Shown piece by piece: positions 1-10,240 of a stretch of 64,000 nt of DNA. The DNA comes from Streptomyces pseudovenezuelae (GTDB lineage Bacteria; Actinomycetota; Actinomycetes; Streptomycetales; Streptomycetaceae): assembly GCF_029892565.1 (NCBI RefSeq), contig NZ_JARXVH010000005.1, forward strand, positions 434,001-498,000, read 5' to 3'. A program made the position numbers and the translations under genes. The notes beneath the pieces were generated by a model. That model was given only the letters and a program-made list of their open reading frames with translations, searched no databases and was not told the DNA's origin. The stretch's first letter is position 1, and each line of letters begins with the position of its first letter.

Positions 1-101
1 TGGCCGTAGCCCTTGCGGGCCAGCAGCTTGATCAGCAGCGGGGTGCCGACCAGGGTCAGGAAGAGGCCAATGACTCCTGCGAACAGGATCTGCTTCATCA
101 T
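1..101 (-). CDS. mraY: Phospho-N-acetylmuramoyl-pentapeptide transferase, N-terminal end only
   Basis: Only the first 33 codons lie in the window; the gene runs off the left edge. The visible start, MMKQILFAGVIGLFLTL, is a hydrophobic first membrane segment followed by a basic stretch (LLARKGYG), as in actinobacterial MraY. MraY transfers phospho-MurNAc-pentapeptide to undecaprenyl phosphate to make lipid I in the membrane. The ATG at 101-99 overlaps the murF stop (ATGA), so translation is coupled. The position after murF is where the dcw cluster normally carries mraY. Identity rests on the N-terminus plus context. Confidence 0.9.
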   Translation of the reverse strand, partial: MMKQILFAGVIGLFLTLVGTPLLIKLLARKGYG

Positions 102-1504
102 CGGGCAGCGACCTCGCCCTCGGCACCGGTCTCGAGCAGCGCCTGAGCGACACTCTCCAGGCCGACCGAACGGGACGCCTTCACGAGCACGACGTCTCCC
201 GGGCGCAATGCGCTGCGCAACAGATCGACCGCCGCCTGTGCGTCGGACACGTGCACCGACTCCTCACCCCACGAACCCTCGTTATATGCGCCCAGTTGCA
301 GCCAGGATGCTTCCCTGCCCCCGACCGCGACGAGCTTGCTGACGTTGAGCCGGACGGCGAGCCGCCCGACCGCGTCGTGCTCGGCGAGCGCCTCGTCCCC
401 GAGCTCGGCCATCTTGCCGAGCACCGCCCAGGTCCGCCGTCCCCGCCCCATGGCCACGAGCGCGCGCAGTGCGGCTCGCATGGACTCGGGGTTGGCGTTG
501 TAGGCGTCGTTGACGACGGTGACGCCGTCCGGGCGCTCGGTGACCTCCATACGCCAGCGGGAGAGGGAGCCCGCCTCGGAGAGCGCGGTGGCGATCTCAG
601 CTGCGGACATGCCCAGCTCATGGGCGACGGCGGCCGCGGCGAGCGCGTTCGACACGTGGTGCTCACCGTACAGGCGCATGGTCACTTCGCTGCACCCGGA
701 GGGTGTGCGAAGGCTGAAGGCGGGCTGTCCGCTGTCCGTGAGTCGCACGTTCTCTGCGCGTACGTCCGCTTCGTCGGTCTCCCCGAACAGGAGCACCCTG
801 GCCTTCGTTCGGGACGCCATGGCCCGTACGAGCGGATCGTCCGCGTTGAGGATCGCGGCGCCGTCCGCCGGCAGGGACTCCACCAACTCGCCCTTCGCCT
901 GCGCGATCTGCTCGCGGCCGCCGAACTCGCCGATGTGGGCGGTGCCGACGTTCAGGACGAGGCCGATCTTCGGGGGCGTCAGATCCGTGAGGTAGCGGAT
1001 GTGTCCGATGCCGCGGGCGCCCATCTCCAGCACGAGGAACTTCGTCTCCTCGGTGGCGGACAGGGCCGTCAGCGGCAGCCCGATCTCGTTGTTGAGCGAG
1101 CCGGGCGTGAACACCGTCGGCGCCTTGCGCGCCAGCACCTGGGCGATGAGGTCCTTGGTGCTGGTCTTTCCCGCGGAGCCGGTGAGGGCCACGAGGGTGG
1201 CGCCGAGCCGCTGTACGACGTGCCGTGCGAGGGCACCGAGGGCCGTCTGGACGTCCTCGACGACGATCGCGGGGACACCGACGGGGTGCTGCGCCAACAC
1301 GGCGACCGCGCCCGCCTGGACGGCCTGGTCCGCGTAGTCGTGGCCGTCGACGTGCTCCCCCACGAAAGCGGCGAACAGACTGCCGTCCGCCACCTTGCGG
1401 GAGTCGATGACGACGGGCCCGTGCACCTGCACCGACGGATCCGGTATGTCGTGAGTCCGCCCGCCGACGACTTCTGCGATCTCGGCGAGAGAGAGGGCGA
1501 TCAC
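98..1504 (-). CDS. murF: UDP-N-acetylmuramoyl-tripeptide--D-alanyl-D-alanine ligase
   Basis: This 468-residue cytoplasmic ligase adds D-Ala-D-Ala to UDP-MurNAc-tripeptide using ATP, the last soluble step of peptidoglycan precursor synthesis. The three Mur-ligase domains are recognisable: an N-terminal domain with VVIDSRKV near residue 31, a central ATPase with P-loop TGSAGKTST at about 108-116, and a C-terminal domain after VVNDAYNANPESM, a MurF hallmark. The frame is open further upstream, but the conserved protein begins at the GTG at 1504, four bases past the murE stop. Its stop overlaps the mraY start. Confidence 0.95.
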   Translation of the reverse strand: MIALSLAEIAEVVGGRTHDIPDPSVQVHGPVVIDSRKVADGSLFAAFVGEHVDGHDYADQAVQAGAVAVLAQHPVGVPAIVVEDVQTALGALARHVVQRLGATLVALTGSAGKTSTKDLIAQVLARKAPTVFTPGSLNNEIGLPLTALSATEETKFLVLEMGARGIGHIRYLTDLTPPKIGLVLNVGTAHIGEFGGREQIAQAKGELVESLPADGAAILNADDPLVRAMASRTKARVLLFGETDEADVRAENVRLTDSGQPAFSLRTPSGCSEVTMRLYGEHHVSNALAAAAVAHELGMSAAEIATALSEAGSLSRWRMEVTERPDGVTVVNDAYNANPESMRAALRALVAMGRGRRTWAVLGKMAELGDEALAEHDAVGRLAVRLNVSKLVAVGGREASWLQLGAYNEGSWGEESVHVSDAQAAVDLLRSALRPGDVVLVKASRSVGLESVAQALLETGAEGEVAAR

Positions 1505-1508
1505 AAGT

Positions 1509-3029
1509 TCATCCCTGGGTCTTCTGGATAGCTTCGCGAAGCACCTGGCGGTCGTCGAAGGGACGGACCACCCCGGCGATGTCCTGGCCCTGCTCGTGGC
1601 CCTTCCCGGCCACCAGCACCGTGTCGCCCGGCTGTGCGCGGGCGACGGCCGCGGCGATCGCGGCGGCCCGGTCCTCGAAGACCTGGACCTCACCGCGCTC
1701 GTGTACCGGCACGGACGCCGCGCCCTGGAGCATGGTTGCAAGGATCGCGAGGGGATCCTCGGAGCGGGGGTTGTCGGAAGTCAGTACGGCGGTGTCGGCG
1801 AGCCGGGCCGCCGCGGCGCCCATCGGCTGACGCTTCGTCTTGTCCCGGTCGCCGCCGCAGCCGAGAACGAGGTGCACCTTGCCCTCGGTGACCTTGCGCA
1901 GGGCGCGCAGGACCGATTCGACGGCGTCCGTCTTGTGGGCGTAGTCGACGACCGCGAGATAGGGCTGTCCGGCGTCCACGCGCTCAAGCCGCCCCGGCAC
2001 GCCCGGTACCGCGGCGACACCGTCGGCGGCGGACTGCGGGTCGAGCCCGGCGGCGGCCAGCGAGACGATCGCGGCGAGGGTGTTGGCCACGTTGAAGGTG
2101 CCCGGCAGCGGCGCCCTGGCGTCGATCCGCTCGCCCTCGGGGCCGATCACCGTGAAGGTCGAGTCCAGTTGGCCGATCTCGACGTCCTCGGCCCGCCAGT
2201 CGGCGTCCGGGTGGCCCTCGGCGGAGTAGGTGAGGACCGGGACGGTGGCCTCCTGGGCCAGCCGACGGCCGTACTCGTCGTCGAAGTTGACCACGCCGAG
2301 TCTGCTGCGTTCCGGCGTGAACAGCCGTGCCTTGGCCTGGAAGTAGTCCTCCATGTCGGAGTGGAACTCCATGTGTTCCGGGCTGAGGTTGGTGAAGACG
2401 CCGATGTCGAAGACGCAGCCGTCGACCCGGCCCAGCACCAGCGCGTGGCTGGAGACCTCCATGGCGACCGCCTCGACCCCGCGCTCGCGCATCACCGCGA
2501 ACAGGGCCTGCAGATCGGTGGCTTCGGGGGTGGTCCGCTCGGACTTGATGCGCTCGTCGCCGATGCGCGTCTCGACCGTGCCGATGAGACCGGTGTTGTT
2601 CTTTGTCCTCAGACCGCCCTCGACGAGGTACGCGGTGGTGGTCTTGCCAGAGGTGCCGGTGATGCCGATCTGGAGCAGGTCGGGGCCGGGGTGGCCGTAG
2701 ATCGTGGCCGCCAGTTCGCCCATCTGCCCGCGCGGGTCGTCGACCACCAGGACCGGCAGGCCGGTCGCGGCGGCGCGCTCGGCGCCGGTCGGGTCGGTGA
2801 GCACGGCGACCGCGCCGAGGCCGACGGCCTGCGTCACGAAGTCGGCACCGTGCACGCGGGCGCCCGGGAGGGCGGCGTACAGATCGCCGGGGCGGACGGC
2901 GCGCGAGTCATGGGTGATGCCCGTGATCTCGGCGCTGCTGTCCGGCGCGGCGACGGCCAGCTGATCGGCGAGCTCCGCGAGGGGGGTGGCGGAGACCTGA
3001 ACCGGTCGTGGCGGCCCCGGATAGGTCAC
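1509..3029 (-). CDS. murE: UDP-N-acetylmuramoyl-tripeptide synthetase (diaminopimelate-adding)
   Basis: MurE adds the third stem-peptide residue to UDP-MurNAc-L-Ala-D-Glu. The P-loop GITGTSGKTTT is at about residues 122-132. The DNPR motif (TSDNPRSEDP, near residue 420) marks a diaminopimelate-adding enzyme; Streptomyces walls carry LL-DAP, so that isomer is inferred. The chosen GTG at 3029 follows an AAGGG ribosome site and gives 506 residues. In-frame GTG codons at 3074 (7 nt after TACGCT, possibly leaderless) and 3164 (GGAA 6 nt upstream) would add 15 or 45 poorly ordered residues. The exact start is therefore unsettled. Confidence 0.93.
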   Translation of the reverse strand: MTYPGPPRPVQVSATPLAELADQLAVAAPDSSAEITGITHDSRAVRPGDLYAALPGARVHGADFVTQAVGLGAVAVLTDPTGAERAAATGLPVLVVDDPRGQMGELAATIYGHPGPDLLQIGITGTSGKTTTAYLVEGGLRTKNNTGLIGTVETRIGDERIKSERTTPEATDLQALFAVMRERGVEAVAMEVSSHALVLGRVDGCVFDIGVFTNLSPEHMEFHSDMEDYFQAKARLFTPERSRLGVVNFDDEYGRRLAQEATVPVLTYSAEGHPDADWRAEDVEIGQLDSTFTVIGPEGERIDARAPLPGTFNVANTLAAIVSLAAAGLDPQSAADGVAAVPGVPGRLERVDAGQPYLAVVDYAHKTDAVESVLRALRKVTEGKVHLVLGCGGDRDKTKRQPMGAAAARLADTAVLTSDNPRSEDPLAILATMLQGAASVPVHERGEVQVFEDRAAAIAAAVARAQPGDTVLVAGKGHEQGQDIAGVVRPFDDRQVLREAIQKTQG

Positions 3030-3210
3030 GGAAACGCCCTTCTGGGTGGTTTGGGACTGATCAGCGTGTGACACGGCGGTGAGCGTACCGGGCGCACCCG
3101 CCCGGGAGCGAAGCGAGGGCGCGGGCGAAGCGTGGTTCCCGGGATCGGGGGTGATCATGGTCACGGAGCGTTCCTGGCTGGTAGCGCTGATCAGGGCATG
3201 AGGCGGTCGG

Positions 3211-5187
3211 TCAGGGCGTGAAGCTGACGGGCAGCTTCGCGGCCTTGGCCCCGGTGGGCGGGACCTGAAGGGTCTTCAGCGCGAACTCCATCACCTCCCT
3301 GTAGATGGGTCCGCAGATCTGGCCGCCGAAGTAACTGCCCTTGGTGGCGTTCTGGATGGCGCAGTAGACGGTGATCCTGGGGTTGTCGGCGGGCGCGAAG
3401 CCGGCGAACGACGAGGTGTAGCCGCTGTACCTGCCGGTGGCCGGATCCACGCGGTTGGCCGTACCCGTCTTGCCCGCGACGCGGTAGCCGGGGATGCGCG
3501 CCTTGGTGCCGGTGCCCTCCTGGTCGTCCACGACCGACTCCAGCATCCTGGCGAGCGTCTTCGCCGTCTTCTCGCTGACCACCCGCGTCTGCTTGGGCTT
3601 GGCGGCGGGTGTGAAGCGTCCGTCGGGTCCCTTCTCACCGCGTACGAGCGTGGGTTCGACGCGGACTCCGCCGTTGGCGATCGTCGAGTAGACGGAGGCC
3701 GCCTGCATCGCGTTGATGGACACGCCCTGGCCGAAAGGAATCGTGTACTGCTGCGAGGTCGACCACTTGTCGGCCGGGGCGAGGATGCCCTTGGTCTCGC
3801 CGGGGAAGTCGAGCCCGGTGTAGCCGCCGATGCCGAACTTGCGCAGGTAGGAGTAGAGGACCTGGTTGGCCTGCGGCTGGGTCTTGCCGAGCTGGCCGGT
3901 GGCCAGGATGGTGCCGATGTTGCTGGACTTGGCGAGCACGCCGTTGAGCGTCAGGTTCCAGGTGGCGTGGTCGATGTCGTCCTTGAAGAGGCGGTCGCCG
4001 CGGTGCAGCCGGTTCGGCACGACGACGTGCGTCAGCGGGGTGGCGGCGTTCTCCTCCAACACGGCGGCCATCGACATGACCTTGGCGGTGGAACCGGGCT
4101 CGTAGGCGTCCTGGAGGGCCGCGTTGCCGAGCGCCGAAGGACTCGCGTCGGACAGGTCGTTGGGGTCGAAGCCGGGTGAGTCCGCCATCGCGAGGACCTC
4201 GCCGGTGCGGGTGTCCTGCACTATCACGTAACCGCGGTCGGCCTTCGACTCCTTGACCTGCTTGGAGATGGCGTTCTGCGCGGCCCACTGGATGTCGCGG
4301 TCGATGGTGAGCTCGACGTCGGAGCCGGGCACGGCGGGCGTCTCCGTGGAGCCCGCGGTGGGCACCAGGCGGCCACCGGACTGGGCGTAGCGGATCTTGC
4401 CGTCCTTGCCGGTCAGCACCTTGTTGAGCTGCTGCTCGACGCCGCCGCCGCCCTTGCCCTCGTCGTTGACCCAGCCCAGTATCCCGGCGGCGAGGTCGCC
4501 GTTGGGGTACACGCGCTTGCTGCTGGGGTCGGCGAAGACGCCGGCGAGGACGTTGACGGTGGAGGAGTCGGTGTCCGCCTTCTCGTTGAGCGCGCTCTTC
4601 AGATCCTTGATCTGCGTCCAGACCTGCGGGGTCTGACGGCGCGCCAGCAGGACGTAACGGCTCTCCTTGTTGGCGGGCCGGAGCTTCTTGACGAGCGTGG
4701 CCTGGTCCTGGCCGAGGATCGGGGCGAGCAGCGCGGCCGCCTGCTCGGGTCCGTCGTCGATGCCGAGCATCTTGCGGTTGAACATCGTCGGGTCGGCCGT
4801 GAGGTCGTAGGCGTCCACGCTGGCCGCGAGGGCGACGCCGTTGCGGTCGGTGATCCCGCCGCGCTCGGCGGCCAGCACATGGCCGACGTAGCGGTTCTGG
4901 TCGGCCTTGGCGGCGTACGCGCTCGCGTCGACGGCCTGCACCTGGAGCAGTCGTACGACGAAGGCGATCAGCACCAGGGTCAGCGCCAGGCCGACCATGC
5001 GCAGCCGGGGACGGGGGCTGCCGAGCCGCAGCGCGTTCGGGGCCGCCGGGCGGGCCGGTGCCGGGCGGCGGGTGGGGCGGGCGCCGGGTCCCGGGCGCCG
5101 CTGACCGGAGACGGGCCGCCCGGAGGAGGAGCGTGCGGGGCCGGGGACGCGTCGGCGCGGCGGTTCCCTGTCGGACACTTCCGTCAC
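3211..5187 (-). CDS. ftsI: Class B penicillin-binding protein FtsI (septal transpeptidase)
   Basis: The 658-residue division transpeptidase crosslinks septal peptidoglycan on the outer face of the membrane, working with FtsW. A cytoplasmic Pro/Arg-rich leader (1-63) precedes one membrane anchor (about 65-82), a dimerisation domain, and a transpeptidase domain. The catalytic motifs are SxxK (STAK, 366-369, nucleophile Ser366), SSN (421-423) and KTGTA further on. No PASTA repeats follow. The GTG start overlaps the ftsL stop as GTGA. The gap to murE depends on which murE start is used. Confidence 0.95.
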   Translation of the reverse strand: MTEVSDREPPRRRVPGPARSSSGRPVSGQRRPGPGARPTRRPAPARPAAPNALRLGSPRPRLRMVGLALTLVLIAFVVRLLQVQAVDASAYAAKADQNRYVGHVLAAERGGITDRNGVALAASVDAYDLTADPTMFNRKMLGIDDGPEQAAALLAPILGQDQATLVKKLRPANKESRYVLLARRQTPQVWTQIKDLKSALNEKADTDSSTVNVLAGVFADPSSKRVYPNGDLAAGILGWVNDEGKGGGGVEQQLNKVLTGKDGKIRYAQSGGRLVPTAGSTETPAVPGSDVELTIDRDIQWAAQNAISKQVKESKADRGYVIVQDTRTGEVLAMADSPGFDPNDLSDASPSALGNAALQDAYEPGSTAKVMSMAAVLEENAATPLTHVVVPNRLHRGDRLFKDDIDHATWNLTLNGVLAKSSNIGTILATGQLGKTQPQANQVLYSYLRKFGIGGYTGLDFPGETKGILAPADKWSTSQQYTIPFGQGVSINAMQAASVYSTIANGGVRVEPTLVRGEKGPDGRFTPAAKPKQTRVVSEKTAKTLARMLESVVDDQEGTGTKARIPGYRVAGKTGTANRVDPATGRYSGYTSSFAGFAPADNPRITVYCAIQNATKGSYFGGQICGPIYREVMEFALKTLQVPPTGAKAAKLPVSFTP

Positions 5188-5741
5188 CTGCCGGGAGTCG
5201 TGGTCGGAGTCGGAGTCTGGACGGCCGGCGTGGCCGCGGGGGAGGTCGGCGTGGCCGCGGGGGCCGCCGGCGTGGTCGCCGTGGCCGGGGAGGCGGTGGG
5301 CGCCGGTGACGGCTCGATGGCCTCCGGCGGGCGCAGCACCAGCGGGATCTGTACGGCGGACTGCCGGGCGGCGGCGGCCGAGGGGACGCCCTTCACGGTG
5401 CCGTTGGGGTTCAGGAAGGCGGGGTCGCCGCCGGGGACCATGCCGAGCTCGCGTGCGCGGCGCTGGAGGGCGTCCGGGGCGGAGTAGGAGTCGATGTCCC
5501 GCTGGAGGGCCTGTTCCTCGTCGGTGAGGTTCTTGGTGTCCTTCTGGAGGTCGTCCAGCTTGAACGAGCCTTCGCTGAGCGCCGAGTTCAGCACCAGGAG
5601 CCCGATCAGGCCGCCGCCGAGGAGGAGTACGACGAGGAGGACGAAGGGCGTGCGGGCCGCCGCCTGGCCGCGGCCTCCGTTGCCCGGGAAGAGCCGCGCG
5701 AGCCGCGCGGCCCGCCCCCTCAGTTCGGGTTTCCTGCTCAC
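5184..5741 (-). CDS. ftsL: Septum formation initiator FtsL
   Basis: This is a 185-residue bitopic protein: a basic cytoplasmic N-terminus, one membrane segment (TPFVLLVVLLLGGGLIGLL, about 31-49), then a short coiled-coil region (LDDLQKDTKNLTDEEQALQ) typical of FtsL/DivIC. The last 60 or so residues are a low-complexity Pro/Ala/Thr tail outside the membrane. FtsL is a small scaffold of the divisome. The GTG start overlaps the rsmH stop (GTGA) and the stop overlaps the ftsI start, so all three are translationally coupled. Family assignment rests on topology, coiled coil and position between rsmH and ftsI. Confidence 0.88.
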   Translation of the reverse strand: MSRKPELRGRAARLARLFPGNGGRGQAAARTPFVLLVVLLLGGGLIGLLVLNSALSEGSFKLDDLQKDTKNLTDEEQALQRDIDSYSAPDALQRRARELGMVPGGDPAFLNPNGTVKGVPSAAAARQSAVQIPLVLRPPEAIEPSPAPTASPATATTPAAPAATPTSPAATPAVQTPTPTTTPGR

Positions 5742-6694
5742 TCGATGGCCTCCCTGATGCGCTCGGCGCCGCGCAGGCGGGCCGGCGCTGCCCGCCGGTT
5801 CTCGGCGACCTCTTCCTCGGTGGGAAGTTCGGCACCGCGCGTGAGCAGCTTGAGCCTGGGCTGGTACTGCTCCGGGACGACCGGCAGCCCGGCGGGCGCG
5901 GTGGTGGCGGCGCCCGCCGCGAACACCTGCTTGACCAGGCGGTCCTCCAGCGAGTGGTACGACAGGACGGCGATCCGTCCGCCCACGGCGAGTGTGCCCA
6001 CGGCGGCCGGGATCGCCCGCTCCAGCACGGACAGCTCGCCGTTGACCTCGATGCGCAGTGCCTGGAAGGTGCGCTTGGCCGGGTTGCCGCCGGTGCGCTT
6101 GGCGGCCTGCGGCAGCGCGTCGCGGATCAGCTCGACGAGCCGTGCGCTGTTGCTGAACGGCTCCTTCTCGCGCTCGCGCACCACGGCGGACACGATCCGC
6201 TTGGCCTGCTTCTCCTCGCCGTAGGCCCGCAGGATCCGGACGAGTTCGCCCGGCGGGTAGGTGTTGAGGACCTCGGCGGCGCTGACGCCGGTCGTCTGGT
6301 CCATGCGCATGTCGAGCGGGGCGTCCTGGGCGTAGGCGAAGCCGCGGTCGGCCTCGTCGAGCTGCATGGAGGAGACGCCGAGGTCGAAGAGGACGCCCTG
6401 CACGCGCGCGATGCCGAGTCTGTCGAGCACCTCGGGCAGCTCGTCGTAGACGGCGTGCACGAGGGTGGCGCGGTCGCCGAAGGGGGCGAGCCGCTCGCCG
6501 GACAGGCGCAGCGCTTCCTTGTCGCGGTCGAGGGCGACAAGGCGGGCCTCGGGGAACTGCTCCAGCAGGGCCTCGCTGTGGCCGCCGAGGCCCAGGGTGC
6601 AGTCGACGACCACCGCTCCGGGCGCCTCCAGGGCGGGCGCCAACAGGTCCAGGCACCGCTGGAGCATCACCGGAACATGTCGACTCTGGCTCAA
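5738..6694 (-). CDS. rsmH: 16S rRNA (cytosine-1402-N4)-methyltransferase RsmH
   Basis: The 318-residue enzyme methylates N4 of C1402 in 16S rRNA with S-adenosylmethionine. The N-terminal HVPVML and the SAM-binding loop VDCTLGLGGHSEALL near residue 31 are family signatures; FDLGVSS and PLDMRMD lie further on. The start is a TTG (rc of 6692-6694) preceded by AGAGGG. It is the first gene of the division/cell-wall cluster here; its promoter is at 6827-6854. I see no mraZ frame upstream, where many bacteria carry it; instead a divergent carbonic anhydrase gene follows. Confidence 0.95.
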   Translation of the reverse strand: MSQSRHVPVMLQRCLDLLAPALEAPGAVVVDCTLGLGGHSEALLEQFPEARLVALDRDKEALRLSGERLAPFGDRATLVHAVYDELPEVLDRLGIARVQGVLFDLGVSSMQLDEADRGFAYAQDAPLDMRMDQTTGVSAAEVLNTYPPGELVRILRAYGEEKQAKRIVSAVVREREKEPFSNSARLVELIRDALPQAAKRTGGNPAKRTFQALRIEVNGELSVLERAIPAAVGTLAVGGRIAVLSYHSLEDRLVKQVFAAGAATTAPAGLPVVPEQYQPRLKLLTRGAELPTEEEVAENRRAAPARLRGAERIREAIE

Positions 6695-6826
6695 GGGGCC
6701 CTCTCAGGTCGGCGCGGCCGGCCCGCACCGCCGGGTCCCCGCCCGCGGGGAGATTTCCGGCGCTGCCGCCGGGGTCTCCTGGGGATTTCAGTCCAGCGGG
6801 GAACGCCTCGGCTCCCGCTTCGCGTC

Positions 6827-6854
6827 ACTTTAGTCCACGGTCTCTCGCGGTCAA
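6827..6854 (-). promoter_or_regulatory. Candidate sigma-70-type promoter for the rsmH-ftsL-ftsI cluster
   Basis: Read on the minus strand, TTGACC (6849-6854) is followed after 16 bp by TAAAGT (6827-6832). This matches the major-sigma-factor consensus and leaves an untranslated leader of roughly 125 nt before the rsmH TTG. That leader is very GC-rich with short inverted repeats. Motif match only. Confidence 0.55.
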
Positions 6855-7018
6855 TCAACCGGCCTGCGCGTCGCGGCCGGGCCGTCGGACGAAGCTGCGA
6901 ACCGGGAGAAATCACCCGGGCGGGCGCAGCCCCCTCCCTCGTGTGGCTTACCTCACACAGAGCACGTGATGACGCTCTTTTTCCCTTCTCACCACAGGAC
7001 CGGAACGGCGGTGACCAG

Positions 7019-7024
7019 TACCGT
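7019..7024 (+). promoter_or_regulatory. -10 hexamer of a probable leaderless promoter (carbonic anhydrase)
   Basis: TACCGT fits TANNNT and ends 7 nt before the ATG at 7032. No convincing -35 element is visible at 17-18 bp spacing. Confidence 0.4.
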
Positions 7025-7031
7025 CGTAGAT

Positions 7032-7580
7032 ATGACGACTTCTGCATCCGCTGCCACCGCAACCGAAGGCGCCATATCCGACGGCGGCACCGTGACCGAC
7101 CGCCTCGTCGAGGCGAACGGACGGTACGCCGCCGCCTTCTCCGATCCCGGGATGGACGCCCGCCCTGTCCTGCACGTCGCCATCGTGGCCTGCATGGACG
7201 CCCGCCTGGACCTGCACGCCGCGCTCGGCCTCGAGCTCGGCGACTGTCACACCATCCGCAACGCGGGCGGTGTGGTCACCGACGACGTGATCCGCTCGCT
7301 CACCATCAGCCAGCGCAAGCTCGGCACCCGCAGCATCGTCCTGATCCACCACACCGGCTGCGGCCTGGAGGCCCTCACGGAGGACTTCCGCACCGAACTG
7401 GAACTGGAGGTCGGCCAGCGCCCGGCCTGGGCCGTGGAGTCCTTCCGGGACGTCGACCAGGACGTACGCCAGTCCATGCAGCGCGTGCGCACCTCGCCGT
7501 TCCTGCTGCACACCGACAATGTGCGCGGCTTCGTGTTCGACGTGAAAAGCGGCCTGCTGCGCGAGGTCGACCCGGCGTAA
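7032..7580 (+). CDS. Beta-class carbonic anhydrase
   Basis: A 182-residue cytoplasmic zinc enzyme that interconverts CO2 and bicarbonate. The active-site motifs are present: CMDARLD (zinc Cys plus the Asp-Arg dyad) and HHTGCG (zinc His and Cys). The length fits the short single-domain group found in actinobacteria. The ATG at 7032 has no clear ribosome site but sits 7 nt after TACCGT, so a leaderless message is likely and supports this start; a GTG at 7011 is the alternative. It is divergent from rsmH and appears monocistronic. Confidence 0.9.
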   Translation: MTTSASAATATEGAISDGGTVTDRLVEANGRYAAAFSDPGMDARPVLHVAIVACMDARLDLHAALGLELGDCHTIRNAGGVVTDDVIRSLTISQRKLGTRSIVLIHHTGCGLEALTEDFRTELELEVGQRPAWAVESFRDVDQDVRQSMQRVRTSPFLLHTDNVRGFVFDVKSGLLREVDPA

Positions 7581-7829
7581 CCACCCTCTTCAGGCCCCTC
7601 TGGCGGCTCTCGTTCTGCGTAAATCCCAGGCATGCTGGAGCCCAAGCACGGTAAAACCCGACATATCGCGGCCAGTTGTCCACAGTCGAGTGACACGAAA
7701 CGGTAACGGCAGCAAGAATGCGGGTGTGGCGTCGCGCGGAACTTTTTACGCGCGGTGTCCGTGTTCGGGGTGGGCCGGTCCGCATCACAGCGCGACGGCC
7801 CGGAGAAAGAACGGGCCGAGGAGGGCCGG

Positions 7830-8866
<1,037 letters not shown>

Positions 8867-8867
<1 letters not shown>

Positions 8868-10240
8868 TGTCCTCCGGGAGCACCGGGCAGCCGGACGCCG
8901 AGCGCGACGAGAAGGGCGGCGTCCGTACGGCCCTCGCGGGTCTGACCACCCGCGGCCGCTCCTTCCTCGCGGCCGGCATCGCGGCCGCGATCTGCGCCTA
9001 CGTCCTGGGCCAGAGCGACCTGCTGCGGGTCGGCCTGCTGCTCGCCGCGCTGCCCCTGGTCTGCGCGCTGTTCCTGTACCGCACGCGCTACCGGGTGGCC
9101 GGCAGCCGCCGGCTCTCCCCCGCGCGCGTGCCCGCCGGCAGCGAGGCCCGCGTCCACCTGCGGATGGACAACGTCTCGCGGCTGCCCACGGGCCTGCTGA
9201 TGCTCCAGGACCGGGTGCCCTACGTCCTGGGCCCGCGGCCCCGCTTCGTGCTCGACCGGGTGGAGCCGGGCGGCCGCCGCGAGGTGTCCTACCGGGTCCG
9301 CTCCGACCTGCGCGGCCGCTATCCGCTGGGCCCCCTCCAGCTGCGCCTGACCGACCCGTTCGGGATGTGCGAGCTGACCCGCTCCTTCTCGACGTACGAC
9401 ACCCTGACGGTGATCCCGCGCGTGGAGGCGCTGCCGCCGGTGCGGCTGACCGGCGAGTCCAAGGGGTACGGCGAGGGACGGCAGCGCTCGCTCGCCCTGG
9501 CCGGCGAGGACGACGTGATCCCGCGCGGGTATCGCTACGGCGACGATCTGCGCCGCGTCCACTGGCGGCTGACGGCTCGTTACGGCGAGCTGATGGTGCG
9601 CCGCGAGGAGCAGCCCCAGCGCTCCCGGTGCACGGTGCTGCTCGACACCCGGGGCCTCGCCTTCGAGGGAGCCGGCCCGGACTCGGCCTTCGAGTGGGCC
9701 GTGGGAGCCACCGCCTCGGTGCTGGTGCACATGCTCGAACGGGGCTTTTCCGTACGGCTGTTGACGGACACGGGCAACTCGGTGCCCGGCGAGGGCGCCG
9801 ACGGGTTCGCGGGCGCCAGTCAGGAGACGGCGGACGCGGCCGGCCTGATGATGGACACGCTCGCGGTGATCGACCACTCCGACGGCACGGGCCTGTCCCG
9901 CGCCTACGACGTGCTGCGCGGCGGCAACGAGGGGCTGCTGGTGGCCTTCTTCGGCGACCTCGACGAGGAACAGGCCGCGGTGGCCGCCAAGATGCGCCAG
10001 CGCAGCGGCGGCGCGGTCGCCTTCCTGCTGGACAGCGACTCCTGGGTGCGGGAACCGACCGATGTGCCCGGGGCGTTGGACAGGAGCGAGGACCGGCTGC
10101 GGATGCTGCGGGAGGCGGGCTGGACCGCGGTGCAGGTACCGCGCGCGGCCTCGCTGACCGAGCTGTGGCGCCAGGCGGACCGTGAGCGCACGGGCCTGAC
10201 CGCCGCCGGCGGGACGATAGGTGAGGGGACGGGATCATGA
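8867..10240 (+). CDS. DUF58 domain membrane protein
   Basis: A 457-residue protein with two adjacent N-terminal membrane segments (about residues 24-64), then an extended region and a DUF58 domain with the typical YRYGDDLRRVHWRLTARYG. DUF58 proteins resemble von Willebrand A folds and almost always follow a MoxR ATPase. Of two overlapping starts, GTG 8864 and ATG 8867, the ATG is better spaced from GGAGG. The stop overlaps the next start (ATGA), so the operon is coupled. Biochemical role unknown. Confidence 0.88.
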
